This document shows positions 40,101 to 55,100 of a stretch of 64,000 bases of DNA, piece by piece (positions within the stretch are counted from its first letter, which is position 1; every line of letters starts with the position of its first letter). Source of the DNA: Strix aluco (Eukaryota > Chordata > Aves > Strigiformes > Strigidae). The stretch covers positions 12,012,948-12,076,947 of the forward strand of contig NC_133948.1 in the NCBI RefSeq assembly GCF_031877795.1. Direction: 5' to 3'. Position numbers and translations under genes: made by a program. The notes under the pieces are model-generated. The model made no database searches, was not told the DNA's origin, and saw nothing but the letters and a program-made list of their open reading frames with translations.

Positions 40101-43100
40101 ACAGCTAGGATAAGAAAAAAAAAGAGCTCGACAACCAGATGGGCAGTCCAGAGAAGCCACGGGAAAAACCAGCAATAAGCAGCATGCATGTTGACAGTAG
40201 CCCTGTGAGCATACTGATTTTTCCTTCAGCAATACACTCACCATTTCTGCTCCAGCTTTCACCTCTGGCCTCTGAACAGCACAGCACACATCCTGTGTCC
40301 ACAGTGGTACAGACGGGACAGCAGCACGTGTGAGAGGTGGATAGAAATGAGTGGTATTGCCCATTTGAGATAGACATTTACAGGCACTTTCTTCCATTTG
40401 AGGTGTTAGCATTAAGTTCCCAGTCTGCGCAGAACATTTGTTCACAGCTGGTTGCTGAAAGGGTGCCTCTGATCTGCAAAGGAAGAAGGATGAGTTCCCT
40501 GTACATGGCAAACTGTTGGTCTTGTCCTTTGCAGTCAGTGCAAAAAATAGGGAGAATCTTGTTACTCCCTTGCATGCAGCTTTCCAGTTAGCTGCTTTAT
40601 GATGCAGGGGAAACCGCAATTTAAAAAAAAAAAAACCACACAAAAAACAAAACACCACAGTGGTTTAAAAAAAACACCCAAAAAAAGCACCAAAAGCAGT
40701 TAAGGTTTCCATTACTCCTACCTGCCCTGCTTCAAATCCTCCACATTAATCCAGGCTGAAACAATTTCTTTACAGCTGTGAATTCAACCCATTAACAAAA
40801 CCCTGCCTTATTTTGGTTTGGGGACAAGAGGAAGAGGGGAGCAGAAGCAGGAATCTCAGACAGGTTTTGACAGGAAACTGATAGATATTTCCCTCCTCTA
40901 GAGCTAATTACAGAACAACGTACATCTGCTTAAAAGCAATTTCAGCTTCTATACCAAGAGCAGTTTCAGCTCCCTCACTTTCAGGGCTAAGACATGATAC
41001 CGTAACCAAAACAAGTGCAGAACACTCAAGACAGTGAAACCACTGCTTAGTTGAACAATTTCAGTAGCACAGACTTTTTGGGGAAAGTAAAAATAGAGCA
41101 ACAAAGTTGATTCAGTCAAGACAGAGAAATATTCAGTTCTGGCTCTACATTACCAGAATCATTAATGATTCCCTCAGTAGATCAGTTAAATCCAGACCCA
41201 AACCTGTTGTGGAGCAAATATGACCTATGAGCCAAAAAGAATCCTGCACAACACAAAATTCCGAGTTTATGTGGCAAGGCTAACAGAAAAGGAAACTTTA
41301 CTTATTAACTAAGCTCATTGATTTTCGAAATAAGTGATGTGCCTTATCTTTCCCTCAAAATCTCTCACTAATGAAACAAAGGCCTTGGTTGCCATTTAAT
41401 TAACTTGAAAGTTCCATTATTCTTGTCTGCTTTGTATAAGAAACCTAAAGATTTTAAGGTCACTATGGCCTTTTGGTAGTATAAAGCACTGCACAGTCCT
41501 ATAACTACTGAATGTTCTGTACTGTGAAGGTAAGGGGAGTGGAGAGGACAAGCATAGCATAAGGCCCACTGTCACCCTCTTTTTCTTTACTTTTAAAAAC
41601 AGATTTTCCACCTAGTAAAAGCAGGTCCCAGCAGTTCCTTGCTCTCTAAAGATTCCAGAAGGAAGTCAGGCCTCCGTGGTGGTAACCTTGCTCGTCGAAT
41701 AGCACTTCTGAAAAGAACAAACAGAACCAATAATGCCCCATATTCGTGATTATTTTAAATCAGCATAGGCTGGCATTGCAGCTAAAGAAAAAGTCCTATT
41801 CCATGACTCATCCTTGCATGCAATAATAACTTTTAAAGATTAAATTTCGACCTGTATTACTGTTGCAATCTGGTTCACCATATGAATGATTGTGCCAACA
41901 TGAGGAGCGGTGGAAGGGACTGAACTGAACAAGGCAGAACTACTACTTTTGGCAGCATATACTAGCTTAAAGAAACGTGAACCTATCACCTTATTTCCCT
42001 GTCAGGCTCCTGTCCTGGACTGAGAAGCTCCATGGAAGATTCTTCCTTGCAATTGCCCCAAGATCAGTAAGAATTTTTTAAGGAATAGCTTCCCCAGGGG
42101 CAAGAAAAGGGGAAGAGAAAGTTCAGCTTCTACACAGCCAGAATCTTGACGTTTATCATTTCATCAGACCTTCGACACGACTTCAGTGACAGCTCTAGGT
42201 CACTTGGACAAGATAAACTCTCACAATGGTAAAAGTCCCATCACATACATCTTTCAAATGTTTCCCTGTGTAACTTTTCCTATGACAAATGACCAATGTG
42301 CCATGAATTCATAATTGTATATTGAGAAATGCATAGTGGAAAGTACATAGCTGAGCTGATTCTACCTGTCACTGATATGAAGTAGAGTCTCCCAAATCCT
42401 TTCATTATTTGTGGGCTGATGTATGCATTATGCAGCAGCTCTTGTGTAACACTGCCACGCCAGCTGTATGATGCAGGGTCAGAGACTTAGAGAAACTGCA
42501 CTGAACTAACAGTTATCAGTGTGAAAACTTGGAAATACAAAAATGAGAGACACCCCAACAGACTACATGTATCAAAGCTACATATATGCCAGAGAAATGC
42601 AGGAGGGACTAGAACTGTACACTCACAGATCACTGAGAATTGAGTCCCCATCAACAAGGTGAAATGGTAGATGACTGCATTTTGAAGGCCGTGGCTCTTC
42701 CTCTGCTGAATGTCCTCTTGTCTCAGGGCTAACACCAGGTCTTTTAGATGTCACTTGTTTCTTCAGAGGTGGCAAAAAAGAACAAGGCTTATTTAATTTC
42801 TTGGAAAGAGCCTTCTGCTTCCACAGCATGGCACAACGATACACTGACTGGTGAAGGTTGTAGGCTGCCTGCCAACACAAATAGTAGAACATCTGATGGC
42901 TGAGAGTAGGAAGCAGCAGCATGCCACCCAGGGAGAACACCACCGCAGAAAGAACCGAGATGTCTGAAGACATCACAGCCATACCAGCTCTCTAAGCTAA
43001 ATTAGCAGGTCCACTGCGGTAACATTTGGGTAAAGAGAATTAGCTGGGTAGTTCTGCAGTAAGGCAGGCTGCACATTAGCAAATGAACAACCAGTGTCTT

Positions 43101-46100
43101 GAAAACCTGAAGAAGAGCTGGGAAAGCTGCCCAGGAGCAGGAAGAGAGCAATCAATACAGACATTCCTATCTTCCTTTCTACACACAGGGCTGGGCTGAT
43201 ACTCAAAGGCAGAAGTGACACAAGCCCACATTTGAAGGTATAAGTGGTGGTAAAGCTAAGATGGGATTAGACGCAGCCTCTAATGCTTCATTCTAGCACA
43301 GAATTTAGAGACCAGACCCTAGCCACATGCAAAGGCTTCATGCAGCAATGTTGTTTATGGCAGGAATTGGACAGTTTTGACATAGCTTCATTAAGAAAGG
43401 TTCCCAATTAACAACTAAGTCTGAAGTGCTCAAGTCTCAGCTGAGTGAAAGGACAGGGTGTTCTGCTTTGAACCACAGGCAAAAGTGTATGTCAGATCCA
43501 AACAAGAGCTCCAAGATACATACACACACACACACACACAGAGTAGATCAGAGCAGACCAGTCCTGGACGTATCTGGACAATCACTTTCTCTTTCACCTT
43601 CAGCTGGTGCTGGGCTTGGAGCTGTCCCGGCAACTGTTTCATGTCAGCAGTGTATCTCGAGACCCGGGTTACACCTTCTCTCAGAAGAGCAGTGTGGTAA
43701 ACTCCTGCGGCTTTTTCAGTGAGATCTTTCTTCTGCTGTTGCCCTTTGGCAAATCTGAGCCAAGCATCAAATACCTACAACATGACCAGCAGATAGCTGT
43801 GAGTGTTACAAAGACCAGCCCCGGGCAGACAGGAACACTTCCCCTTCCACTGGATAGTAACAGGCAGAGCTACAGCAACAGCAGGACACTACCACAAGGA
43901 CAAAGGGTCAGAGATTTAAGTCAGCTGAGACTGGATGGGGAAAAACCCGTGCAAATTTTTTAATCGGGTAAGAGGATTTAGGGAGTTTTCCATCATCCTA
44001 GAATAGCATATATCACCCCAAAGATTAAAGGAAACAGATATTCAACGTGCATTCTGCTGACTGCAGTTAAATCTGCATATGACCTGCACATCTGCAAATC
44101 CACTACTCATCTGCCCCGACCCCCCCCACCCTTACCTTTCTCTGCAATGAAAGAGACCAGTGCCACAAGGCTTGCACTGCCTTCTGCTTTTCCCACCGCT
44201 GCTGCAACAGCTATCAGGGAAAAAAATTGCACATCACCCAGGTTAGGACTTTACACATCCCACACCAGAAGCACTAGCTAGAGCATCAACCAAACAGGAC
44301 ATGCTGGTGGAACCATAGCAGAATAACCTGCTCAGTTCACCCAGTTTACATCAAGGTGTCTTGCGCCAACAGAACCAAAAATCCAGAAAATGTTTAAATA
44401 ATTTTTTTTGTCCTCATGGGTAAATGGCGTATGAAGGAGAAGAAGGGATAAGGATCAGCAAGGAGCTAGATACCTACCCAGAGGACAATTCCTTACCCGT
44501 GTCTTCCAGCAAGAGAAGGAAGCAGAGCAAAGTTTATGAGTCATTAGCTGATCTGCCTGTCTCTGTAGCAGCTGTTAAGGCAACCAAAACAGTGAGTCAC
44601 TTGCAGACAAACCCCACTTATCTGAGCCAAATGCTACTAGAGCAGAACAGGTACCAAACAGCCTTTATCACCCTCCCTTTGTTCTGTTGAGGCCACCCTC
44701 AATATTTAAGTGCCCTACAGTGCATTTGCAAATATCTATGTGCCCAGGCAAGGATTTCATCAACAGTCAATGATCCCACACATGGCAAGCCCAGCTTGTT
44801 ATCTGTTAAGTCTATTAGTTCTATCAAAACTTCTTCAGGCAAGACACAGGCTGTCTTGCTCCTCATCAGCCAAGACTACATTCCCTTTACCAGGGGACAT
44901 GGCCTGCTCCTCCACACCTGTAACTTCACCCCCTGGCTCACTGGCTGGGGAGGCTGCAGATCCTTCTCACCGTTTTCCCAAGGCACTGCTGATGATATTT
45001 CTTCCACTTCACCAGGTACTTCTGGAGTAGGTGCTGCTGGTGGTGCTGTACTGCCCTGTGCTGCTGAGCCCTCAGCATCAGACACTCCCTAGTTAATTCC
45101 TTCCAGTGAAGAAACAGGGTCTGTAAACGCACTGTTAGGAGAAGATAAATTAATTCACATACCAAAAGGAGACTATTAATGTCAGAGTATCAGGGGATCA
45201 GCTGTTTTAGCAATACTTAACACACTGACAATACTCAGCGCTGACAGTATTCAGCACTAGGAAGGATTGTGAAACACTTCAGGTAATGGACAGTGAGCTG
45301 TGACTTGTGAGTCTTCCTGGCTGCACTGACATTCTTTATGAAATAATTTGCCCTCTGTACTTCAGAGTCTTCATGTCAAGAACATGGCTAGTACCATGAA
45401 AATGCTTGCAGAGTTTGAGGGCCTTTTTATATTATTTTCTAGACAAAGATTGAAGCAGTAATTGGTAAGATTACTTGCACTGCCCTCAAAACAGAGACAT
45501 CTGAGCTTCTCAAAATTAGCAATGGGAAATTTCTTTGAGGAAGGAAGTGTTACCATCCCTTATATAGACAGGGAAACAATAGAGAAGCAAAAGTCACACA
45601 AGCAGCCTTCAACAGATCACTGGAGTCCCAAGTCATTCCCCATTCTATGGGGACATCCTTTGTAGGCTTAATAGACCATCCAGTCATTTCATCTGTACAG
45701 ATGACACAAAAGACTGCCCTACTAAGCCATGTCTTTCAAAGGATCATACACAGATAACTCAGCCTTTTGAGAGTTTAATATCTCCATCAGCTCACCTATA
45801 TCCAAACGTTTTCTGGCTTCCATCACAGCTGTCACCTTCTGCTTACGGCAATACACTCGTAGTGAGGCAGCGTGGCTCCACTGTAGCAACACCTAAAGAT
45901 ACAATGCAAACAAGAGACAGGATACAGACTGGCATTGCAATGGTCTTTGGAAGGGGAAGCAATGTACTCCACAATGCTGACACCATAACCATCTCCACCT
46001 CACCTTTCACATAAGGCTCAGCAAGACATTGCAGATTTCCTACAAATTAAATACAGCAGTATTTCAGAGGGTCCCCCTGGCATTTTTCAAGGCATTGTTC

Positions 46101-49100
46101 TTTTCTGCCTCTCCGTCTGCTCCTGCCCCCACCAGGTAATGCTACTATGCTCTATCATACTACCGGTTTTCCCTTCTTTCTAGGAAATGGGAGAAAGAAA
46201 GAAAGAGGAAAAAACCATGAGCTCACTCAGAGACAAGTTTCAGAGATACCTGTAAAAATAAGAGGGAACTCCAACTTTTTAGACCTCTCTCAGTAGTGGC
46301 TCTTGGATTCAGTTTCTGGTCCTTCTAACTGCATTACCTGACCCTTGCCCAAACTAGCATCTGCACTTAGACCTTGGTATCTGCTATACAGACCCTACCT
46401 TTGACAGGATTGCTCTCCTGTAGTGCTCATCTGCCCGAGTAGCTGCCTTAGCTTCATGTATAAGAGCAAGGGCATTTTCTCTCCATGTACACAGCAGCTG
46501 TCTGAAGGTAAAATATACAGAAAATTAAAAATCAAACAAAAACGATTAAGAATTATTCTCACTTGTTCACTTGGCACTTTCCCACTCACAGGGGAACTAA
46601 AACCAGCTGCCTTTATAAACTCAGTCTTGAAAACCAGCTTCTGCCCCTTCAGCTCTCTGCTGAAGAGAAGGCAGTGGAAAAACAGAACACACCCATAAAT
46701 CTAGTATCTTAAGCTGAGTCAGTCAGGCTCTGCAAGTGACTCAAGCTGTATAGCATTAAAACAAATGAGATTGTACTGGTTGCTTTAGTTTTAACTAAGT
46801 GATGCTATCTTTAATTATTCTCCTCACTATAATGTAAGACAGCCTCTACATCTTCCAGGCTGCTTTAATATCATAGCAGTCAGAATCCATGCACTGCAGG
46901 GAATGATACAGTTTGCTGTCTGCTGTCTCTCATGGGACTAAACAGAGACCAAAAAAAAAACATTCAAGCAAAACAGATGGCAATCCAGGAAGATGTTGAC
47001 TTCTTTTAGATAGATGACCTGCACAGAAATAGCAATGCACAGCAAAGTCAATTCCCAGCACTGAACACTCAAAAATTTACAAAGGTGGCAGTGAAAGAAT
47101 AATTTGACTGCGGTGTAGTCACTTCTCTCTCATGCTGCACAAGGAAACACTGGCTTACCGCAGCAGTAGTCTAGTGCGCTGTTTCTCCTTTTCAGCTACT
47201 TGGTATAGAATGCACTGTACATTAAGTTGGTAACTCTGCAAGAAAAGCACAGAGAGGTAAAATTTCCCTCAACTGCCAACATCTCTGAGGAGATGAGACA
47301 CCTGGATACTCTCAGTAGCAGCTTAGGAGAGCAGTAGCAGCAGTAGAGTATAGGGGAAAAAAATCAGGTTACAAGCCACTGAAATCAAATGCTTTTCCAA
47401 GATGAACAGTCATTATTACATGCTAACTAATACTAGCTATTATCTACCCTGCACCAAAGCCACAAGATTACATTGGTTCTTTTGCTCCAAAAAGCAGTGC
47501 TAGAGCTTGTACAACCGTATCTACAATAGCCTCCATTGTACCTTGCATGCTTGGTGTGTAAGTGCCTAGAGTGAAACAGTGTGACACCTCTGCCATTCTC
47601 ACTGAAACACTTCAGCACACGCACAGAAGTCCCTCAAAGAACAGGACATTCCCTCCTACCTTCCAGGCTGCCAAGGTCTTGCTCAGTAATGTGTGCTGAT
47701 AGTGCATGTCTGCTTGCACCAGCTTCCTCCATTTCTCACGCTGATGTCCCACGTACTATAAGGGGGGAAAAAAAAAAAGAAAAAAGATATGGACACGCAA
47801 TGGAGGGAAAACAGGCAGTGGCAGAGAGCAGAGGGAAAAGGACCATTCCCAGTTTCTGGGGAAACATCAATCCTTTATCTTGCTGTAATAAGTTTTCACT
47901 CGAACTGGTGCTGCACTCTGCTATTCCTCCAGAAGGCCTATTTGAGGCTTTTTTTTTTCTGCTCTTTTTAGGAATCCTCTTGAAGACCAATGTAATCACT
48001 CAAGTTAAAGGTTCTGGACCAACAGACTAGCGTCAAGTCTAAAATTTCTCACAGATTCTTGAGACACGCTGCAAGGCACATTTGGTACCTCACATCATGG
48101 TAAGGAAAAGGCCCAGCATAAAAGTGAAGGGCCGCCTGACAGGGCCTGCTATGACTTCTGCATGACCACAGACCATACACCATGGCCTTGCTGCAAACTT
48201 CTAAGTTAAGTAAAGCGGTGAGAAGGACATACACAGTACTGGCTAGGGACAATTTTATCATGTTAACTCTGCTTACTTTCCCAGGTAAATCTCCTAAACT
48301 CACTAAAAGTGAGCAAGAAGTCAAAGAACTCCCTCTCCTCCCTACCCAATTCCTATTCCGCCCACACTGAACTGGTTTTATCCTGGAAAGGGAGGAGAGC
48401 TTAGGAACGACTAATGTTTAAAATACACAATTTAATTTCTAGCCATATGGATACAAGCAATCTGAACGTAACAAAAAGGATTCAAGCTCTTCCCCATCTG
48501 TTAACTCTCACCTCTCTCCACTTGTTCCAAGTCCATTGCAGACACTTTGAATAGTGAAATCTTAAGGCTTGCATCTCCTTGAGCCTCCTATAAGAAAAAT
48601 AATTTAACTATTTTTCCTATAATGCAATCCATGTTACTGAACCCCTCTAGCACAGACTTGAGTCCACACTTGCTATTTTCAGTAAGTCATTTACTGAAAG
48701 ACAAACTAGTAGATTCCAAAGCACACATAAGGAGTCAGAATCATTGTGAATTAAATGCTGCTTTGTTAAAAGTAGGCCACCACACGGCCAATCCAAATAA
48801 TTCTCCCTTTTTAAAAAAAAAATTCTTACTCTGTTTTTCTCTCCTGAGTATTTTGCTTCCACAGACAGAAAGTCTTTAGCAGCAGCAGGTTACTGTAGTG
48901 ATCTCTTGCACGAACCAAGCTCTCTTGCTCCTCCAAAAGTGCAGCTGTTCTTCTACGCCAGAAGCACCAGAAACAACGCAATAGTTGCCTTTCAAAATGA
49001 AGTACAGCCTGTAATGGAAAGAAGGTGGCAATGTATTCATGACAGGCCAGTTACAAACAACAGAAGACAATTCCTTAAAGATGACATGCACAGAACTGTC

Positions 49101-52100
49101 CAATGTTTGTTTTCCTCTTCTCACATTGAACAGCAACAAACACATCAAAGCCCCTTTGCTGTGAGTTTATGTGAACATGTTCTGCAGGTACCTATATACA
49201 TGCAGATGGAGAAACTGTTACCAGAAAACAGCAAGCCAAAGAGAGGAAAAATACAAGCTGATAAGCAGCATGTGAAAGACTCCCAAGAACCGATAAGCTC
49301 CAGAAACCAGTCCTGTTGGATTTGCAAGGACCGATAATCAGAGAACACCAAGAATCAGCCATATCTGCACAAGGGTACCCACACATGCTACCATCAACTA
49401 TGAATTGTATAACTCAGACCACATAAAAGGCAGCAGTGGCAGCTATATATAAAGACTACAGGATTATACATACATCTTAAGAAATGAAGGACACCTTAAG
49501 GGACTCTATGGACACGTACTCAGAAGCAACTAGTTTGGCAGTACAACACAGCACTTCTTAAATAGGTTGGGGTTGGCTCTTTATTACTATTATTGTTTCA
49601 ACCAGGTTGGACAGAGTGTGAGAGAGAGAGCACACATTTACTGGGTGAGGGAGTAGGTTAAGTGTGACTAATTATCCTCTAATAATAACAGCTTGATTCT
49701 ATTATTAATAAACAGCTTAACTTTAAAAAGGTGATTAGTAAATATTGGTTATAATCTGTTTCCCCTGACTTAATCTCCCACAAGGAAAAAGGGAATTTAC
49801 AACATCCAAGTCCATCTCATGCTAACTCATGTTCACAGACAGTGACTAAGAAATCATCCACTCTTATTTCCTAAGCAAGGCCAGCTAAGAGAGTTACATT
49901 TACCCTCTTTTCTCCCCTTCTGTATTCTTGCTGCTTGCAGGCATTCAGCAACCACGTGTCAAATACCTGTCTCATCAACACCCTCCTGCAAGAAAAAAAG
50001 GGACAATGTCAGCAGAGAATTCCTTCAGAAAGGACATTGATTTTATGAATGTCAAAAGACCAACCAATCTACCACTTAAACAGTTACTTGATTTTCCAAA
50101 TCATGCAAGCCTTCTTTGGAAATCAGGCAGCTCTATGTCCTCATTATTCTCTGGGTTAAAAAACAGACAATTTATCCCCTGAAATCTTACCTAGAATACA
50201 TGAGACAAGATTAATGAATTTTCTGAAGTTATCAGAACTCCCTGCTTTCATTCAGATCATTCAAAAGACTGTTCTGACATCTGACCAATTAATTTTATTT
50301 CTAAAACACACACAAAGAAAAAAATTAAATAATACTCTTATTTCTTCTCCACTGTAAATACAGCCCACTCCCTCCTCCCTTGGAAACATTTTGAAAATCT
50401 TACTCTTTTATTTAAAAACAAAACAAACAAACATTGTACTATAATAAAGAGCAGCATGGTCTGATCTCAACACTGAAGGGATTCTACCAATGCTGCCTTT
50501 TATGAACAAGGTCAGGTTAGTTGCTCTCATTATCAAAGCTTCTTTCTCTCTAGATGAAGATAATACTTGCTAGTCTGCCTCCTCCACAGGGATGCACAAG
50601 AATCATTATCAAATAATATCCCAAAAAAGCAATTAATAAGTGTTTGTGATTGAGCACTATACATCTCTCTTGCAGAATAAGCATATGGTAGAAGCATCCT
50701 AGCCCAGAAGTCTGAGCTACAGCCTAGTGGAAACAGCACGCAGTTCAAACTACATCAGTTACTCCCAGACCTCAGTCATGTGGGCGTACTAATTAGATTG
50801 TCAGCAAGTCTCAGCTCTTCTCTAGTCTAAAGAGGCCTAAAAGATATTTTGGATTCTTACCAGGTAATTTTTGGTAGGTAGCTGTTACAGCTCATTACAA
50901 GTTTATAGGTTGGTAAACAACATGAGTTAAGTAAGTCTTCCTGGAGGGTACTGGTAGTTGCCAGCAAGAATGTCTTTGATCTGAAGACAGTCACAAGCCT
51001 CAGCTGACAGCTCTTCTGGGGTATCTCCTAGGTCTGATCACCAGACACAGCAACTGGGGCACCGACTTGTGAGACAGCACGTATGTGCATCAGAGACCAA
51101 CAGGGAAGCTGTGTTCTGACAGGCTCCCATGGAAGGTTTGCTTAGGTCTGGCTGGAAAGCAGCCCTGGACCTCTGAACAAGGAACGCACTTATAATTTGT
51201 TCTTTTGTGTTCAGGAAATGGGACTTCATTTATACTCCTTCTAAAGAGAAAAGGTTGCACACAAAAACATTCCTGACCCATGAAATCAAGGTATGGCTAC
51301 AGAATCAATGAGAGCTTTCGAACCATCTGTTCATCCCTTCCCTGGTGAGAGCCGTAAGTTACACTGCAGCAGTTGCATGCTGCAACTCCTCTCACTGAGC
51401 TTAACCTCCTGAGTCTTTGAGCCTTTTCTCTCTGTCTCCAGAGGATAAGCTGATGCACCACAGCTGCACTTTCACACCAGTCGGAAAAACTCTTAATTGC
51501 TTGCAGAAATGCAGCTGCCCTCATTACTCAGCCTGCCCTCCAAACCTATTTGTGAATCTCCCAGAAAGCAAGGCAATATCCAAGGCAAACCAGGCTTTCT
51601 GCAGCTTGCTTTTCAACTGTGAAGCCAGGCTTCTGATGACAGAAAGGCGTCAATCTAGAGCACAGGCTGGGACCATCCTCTGCCAATGAGAGGTGCAAGG
51701 TCCCAAGTCTACTAGGAAAGAAGATTCAATGTCAAAACCCACTTTTTTTCTCTCTCAATTTAGACAGGAAAAAAAGTGTCCCAGGAGGGAACTTATTGTA
51801 ATACCATATTTCCAAGCATACCCTTTCCCAACAAAGGCACTGGTTTTTGTTAGTATTTAATACAGAAAATGGGAAGGTTTTAATAGCGTCATAAACCATA
51901 ACTCTACCTGAAGAGTCAGCACTGAATCCATGGGTAAGAATAGAAGCCCAGGCAAGGCCTTTAAGGCACCTCCAAAGAGACAAATACTCTTTTTTCCTCT
52001 CTCAATCAATATTCCCCCGTCTCTGATTTCAACAGTGAACAAGTACACACTCTTCTAACTTTTGTGCATGTCTATGCCTCCATAATATGACAGTAGAAGT

Positions 52101-55100
52101 AGTTAGTAAGATATATCATTACTCTGAGACAAAGGCTAGTAGTTGAATTTTAAAGGGTGATGAGAACCCATACCATCCATTTACTTTAACAGAAAGCAGA
52201 AATGACAAGTACCTCTAAAGAAGAAAGATTCCCAGTAATTTCACTCAATTGCACATTGCAAACTTAAATTAGGACAACTCCAGAAGTTGTAAAGGATTTA
52301 TTTTGGTGCGACTGCACCTGTGAAAATAACCAGTATCATCATTTTGAGTCCAGGTTCTTTTCTTATGAGTTTCACACTGGTCTTGGAGCCAAAATTAAAG
52401 CTTATAGGCACATCTTCTTTGTTTCACACTGAATCCAACTGCACATACTGCAACTGACTGTAAGACAGGTAACCAGAGTACTATTCTTATTTCTTCAGTG
52501 ACCTCTGAGCAGAAACAAAGTGACCCTGATACCAATCCATCAGGCAATTTGAGACATTTGTGCAGTAATTATGCCCTGAAAAAAAACCAAGAATAAACTC
52601 TAACTCAGTACCAAATATATCAGTCACTCTTGTAGTATTAGCCTCTCTTAACCAAGAAAAATTTAATACTTAAACTCTGCTGGGAGGATTAAAAGAAATG
52701 AGATATAAATTGTATTGAGTGGAACATACTGGTTAGACCACAAGGTAGTTCTCTGAGCTGTAGTAAACTAAAATATCTTTTCCAATGCAGGCTGTGCTAA
52801 GCTGATAAAGAATATCACACATAAGCTTGCACGGCAGAATGAAGCTTCCCTTCCTTCCCTTATTACCCTGCACCTCATTTGAAACAAGCAACAATATGTG
52901 GCTCGTTGCACTAATATACTAACATGGTGACATCTCAACAGTTTTCATTTGTTTGAGAGCAGCACCATAACATTGTGGTTGAAGTGTTTTCAATTTCAAC
53001 TCCAGCCCCAGGATCCGAGCACTGTAGAGTACGGCATGCTGTACTGAGCAGCACAGACCTATCTTGTAGAGGTCTCATTCTCCCCTGCTAAGTTTCACCC
53101 AAAAAATTCAAGAAAGTTCTAAGGCAACAAAGTTTGCACGTCCTGCAATTTTGGAACCAACTGAAAGCGGCATTAAGCACCAATAAACAGAGGAAGTATA
53201 AGAATCAAATATATACCCTTTCAACTCTGTCATAACAAAAATGTACTCCCCACCAAACTCCACAGGTCAAATTTAAAAGCCTTCTGGCTGCTTTGTTAAT
53301 GTTGACTTATTCCTAGGACTAAATAAATTCTACAAAATTCTACTTACCTTCACTCTTAGAGTACCTCCAGCAGCAGAGGTAGTATACATGAGCCATCAAC
53401 TCCCCCTGCTCCTCCCCAAAGTAAAGCAGCAGCAACCGTTTTGAGCTTTGTCCATGCTCATGCTGCAACCTACTGCTCTTACTAGTAAAACATCCAGCTC
53501 TTAAATCTAAACAAGCCTCAGAGCTAGGCTTAATCAATCTCCCTCTCACATTTCACAGCAACACAGGAAATGTAAATTGTCCATTATTCATAGAAAATAC
53601 AAGAGCAATTGGCATCAGGATGGTCATGCCCCCAAAAGTATTGCCAGATTTAAAAGATAACCAAAGGCCCACAAATCCCACATTTGTACAAATTTATATC
53701 AATATTTCTCTGTGTACCTATAATGGGCATGAGCCACTGATGTTAAGGCCTGCTGCTGCTGTTCCTCCTTCTCTTCCAAACGGGACTTCCAACAGTTCCA
53801 GAACTTCTGCAGCACCTGAAACAAAACAACAAAGACATAGAAAAAACATAAATATCGAGGGAGGAGAAGAATGCAAAAAAATAAATTATTAGATGTCCTA
53901 CTGGAACTGCATGCTGCAATGGTTGCCTCCTTCACTGCTTCATATACCAAACTTGTTTTATAACCTGCTATGAATTTTTCTGGTAAAAGTCACCAGAAAT
54001 ATAGAAAAACAGGAAACTAAAATAACATATCTAAGACTGACAGCTGATTTACACAGTAGATTTTCTGTGGCTATTAGTATTTAGGAACAAAAAAAGAAGT
54101 ATTTTGTTGGTGAAAGTGGACAGCTCGAGCAAAACTAACACAAGAACAAAGAAATAAGTTAAACTCACTGTAACTTGATGCTGACGGTATGCCAGATTTT
54201 TTCTCATTTGCTGAAGACGAGTGTTCATGACATTCTGACAAAGGCCCTTAAACCCAAGTTTCTGTAACAAGAAATGTACACAACTTTCACGTAATCCAAA
54301 TCAGCAAGCACTGACAAGTTTAGAACTGGCTGCTCCTTACAGACAATCTATGATGCTACTCCTTGCAATAGCTGAGATTTATAAACTTGTCATCCAAGCC
54401 ATGCATCAATTTCCTCTCACAAATTGTCAGTTCTCCAACTAAACTAAAATTTCCTTCCCTTTCCCAGGGTTTTACTGCAAGACATATAACTCCTTAATCA
54501 GCTATCAACACCACTACCCAAGTCTTTTTCAAGCTATCTCCTCCTTCAGCTCAAGACCCATAACTTGCTCCTTATCAAAACCAGAAAAGATCCACTTCCC
54601 TTTTAGGTCTCCTCTGCACAAGTTCTTTTGGTCTACAATCCCACAATATCTTGATTCAGCAATTAAGGTGGTAATTAGCATTATGCCTTAAATAGCATCC
54701 TGCCTTAAAATGCTCTTATAGCCATTAATGTTTTCAATCTATGATCCAAGCAGGTTTATTGCCATTCCTTTGATGATCGGTACTGCTCCACACTTAAAAA
54801 TAATTCAGTTCCAAAAATGCTGGAGCCTCGCTTGTGTTCACCTTTCAGACAGCCTCCAAGAAATTATTCTTTTTAAAAAAAACAGAACAAACCAAAACTA
54901 CACTTAACTACCTGCATATGCAATTTGGACTCATGTAAAAAAGTATGTATGCATTACTACAGAGGGGAAAAAATAATTCTTGTAGCAAAACAGTGTAAGC
55001 AGATAGAAACTTTCGGGGTAGAAGAAAATTGGTGAGAAGAAGAAAAAAAAATCAAGGGGAAAATGCAATTTCATGCTGAGATGGCCAAGGAGCATGGTAG

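Noticed and set aside
40086-40658. 190-codon minus-strand ORF taken as a single gene
   Set aside because: It is SFI1 exon x (40242-40473) read through both flanking introns.
51857-52048. Minus-strand frame reaching donor TCTTCAG|gtagag in the large SFI1 intron
   Set aside because: Upstream sequence is polypurine with no acceptor and the residues show no SFI1 repeat pattern.
53340-53549. Minus-strand frame with AHVYYLCCWRYSKSE and donor gtaagt, resembling an SFI1 repeat
   Set aside because: The donor leaves one base where two are required by the following exon, there is no pyrimidine-rich acceptor, and tryptophan spacing does not match.
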